A stretch of DNA of 64,000 bases from Holothuria scabra. Lineage: Eukaryota; Echinodermata; Holothuroidea; Aspidochirotida; Holothuriidae. The translations under genes were made by a program, and so were the position numbers. The notes under the pieces are model-generated. The model was not told the DNA's origin. It did not search any database and worked only from the letters and a program-made list of their open reading frames with translations. Positions within the stretch are counted from its first letter, which is position 1. Each line of letters begins with the position of its first letter. The stretch spans positions 4,233,001-4,297,000 of the forward strand of contig CM074194.1 of NCBI GenBank assembly GCA_037179385.1. The letters are read 5' to 3'. Shown here piece by piece: positions 62,566-64,000 of this stretch.

Positions 62566-64000
62566 TAGGGCTGTGCATTTTCGGTTTTAATTCACTATCC
62601 GTTTAACCGATTTTATTAACCGGCGGTTAACCGTTTAACCGAAAATGACGTAATGTTCACACAACAACAAAAAGTCAACATTTCCAAAGAGCGCCATCAC
62701 TTTTGTACAGGAAAGTGCAAGTCTAAAATGGCGCCGTAAGTCATGTTCGCCCATGTAAGTATGTGGCAAAAATGTTGGTATTTTTGCGCTGAGTTTATAT
62801 CATCTTTCTACAGTAAAAACCCATCCCGCATTTACTGAAGCTTTCTTCAGACCACGTGCACTTTTTAACATTCCACCAACTGTTGTATTCCCGCCTGACC
62901 CTATGTTATATTGTCAGTTATTTCATGAAACACTCCCACACCGCTGTTTTGATGCAGCTTGCTTGCGATGCAGTGTTCAATACATGTACAGCGCTCACGT
63001 GTGTGTCATAGTAGTGATCTGTACAATTGCACTGTAAACGGCCCACCAGCCGCAAACAGCACAACCAAGCCCTATTTTCCTGCATAAATTAAGGAATTTC
63101 CAGCATTCCTACCGTAAAGTTATTTACAGTAGGACTTATGGAATGTTATCATATAACGTCGTTACGAACGTAAACAATTACGCACGTGGTCCCATGCATG
63201 CGTATCTGTTTTTACCACTTAACAAGGGACCATGTTTTGCTCGATGACATCATATGCACACGATCTATTGCAAAATTTGAATTGCCTCTGCATTGTGATT
63301 GGTTCAAATACGTTGATTCTAAGCCAGCCAATCACAACTCGCGCCATCACCTATGGGATTTAGTGTGTGAAAATACCAGACCTCCAAACGAATTTCCCCA
63401 TTGAGTTTGCGTAATGACGATCGCACTTCCCAGGCTTACATAGCCCGCCTGTGCAGCCGGCCAAGCCCCGTGCTAAATTCACCAAAAAACGGCAGCACAA
63501 ATCTCTGCGTACTTGGATTTTTCGGGGGTCTGACTTAAGTGCATTTCATTTGCTGTTTATTTTGAAACAAGAAGGTAAGGTTTGGACAAGAAATGTACGG
63601 AGGTGTAGCATGATAAAATATTTCAATTAGCTACAGTGGGAAGACTTATTCAAATATACTTTTGTGCCCTAATCATGGTCTCGCTGAGGTTTTATTGCCG
63701 TAGAAACACAGGGCTTGGTAACTTTTGTTACAGCTCCCTGCTTGTCTTGTGGCTTTCTTTTCGCTTGGTAATCTCTCAAACATGCCGCTAATTTCTAAAG
63801 TTGTGCTTGGGTGTTGCTATTGAAGGGATTAGAAGACGAGCACAGGAAGTTCTGCCAATGAAAGTAACAATGGGTGTGCCACTTGTCACTCATCATAATG
63901 TACTTAATTCAGGGAGCTGCCGCCGAATTAATCCGTTCAATCGAACGGCCGATTTTAAAACTATTTTTACAGTTATTGTTCGAGCAATAATTTGTGAGAA
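62566..64000. mobile_element. hAT-like element, second copy, cut by the window edge
   Basis: Starts TAGGGCTGTGCATTTTCGGT and follows 44077-45900 closely. Compared with that copy it lacks about 330 bp (the part corresponding to 45125-45457); the joint at about 63590 reads gacaagaaatgtacggaggt. The right terminus is outside the window. Confidence 0.9.

Overview
The window is animal nuclear DNA: AT-rich, intron-dominated and full of transposon debris. It has no bacterial-type gene packing, no operons and no CRISPR array. The only cellular protein-coding gene I can support is one G-protein-coupled receptor kinase of the GRK4/5/6 type on the minus strand. Six of its exons lie at 49089-48994, 19583-19471, 16634-16557, 12096-11966, 4508-4416 and 665-602. 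All have canonical splice sites and matching phases, and they join into about 191 continuous codons. These cover the basic lipid/calmodulin-binding N-terminal region, the first part of the RGS-homology domain and the glycine-rich loop that opens the kinase domain. The first coding exon should lie beyond the right edge and the rest of the kinase beyond the left edge, so nearly the whole window is introns, one of them 29.4 kb.

Layout, left to right. 0.6-19.6 kb: five exons with introns of 2.8-7.5 kb carrying a diverged tRNA-derived SINE, TTAA-flanked MITEs, a foldback-like element, SINE remnants, a 145-bp minisatellite inside a bounded mobile element (14.97-16.43 kb) and a degenerate 107-bp triplication next to one exon. 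19.6-49 kb: the giant intron. It holds a very uniform array of 25 copies of a 37-bp unit, a 1.85-kb CAGGG-ended element with a run of five hairpins, diverged and full second copies of the 145-bp minisatellite element, hAT-type MITEs, LINE remnants, a CpG-rich patch at 38.05-38.57 kb and a SINE split by a 1.96-kb hAT-like element. 49-64 kb: the intron before the first coding exon, with a 2.8-kb element (8-bp target duplication) that holds another element, a LINE 3' part whose reverse-transcriptase core is deleted, an element with 65-bp inverted ends, and a second copy of the hAT-like element cut off by the window edge.

The most interesting signal is in the 145-bp minisatellite. Most units carry TGACCC-n4-TGACCC-n4-TGACCT-n1-TGACCT, a nuclear-receptor half-site ladder ending in a perfect DR1 (TGACCTTTGACCT). 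I read 18 perfect DR1 copies in three clusters. The element thus spreads dense candidate receptor-binding arrays through the introns of a signalling gene; whether they are bound is unknown.

Organism: the TE mix (tRNA-Glu-type SINE, L2/CR1-like LINE with ATT tail, many hAT and TTAA MITEs), the intron-rich GRK gene and the very frequent TACTGTA/TACAGTA words suggest a marine invertebrate, perhaps an echinoderm. That placement is a weak inference. Exon calls come from reading the sequence and remembered family features; no database search was run.
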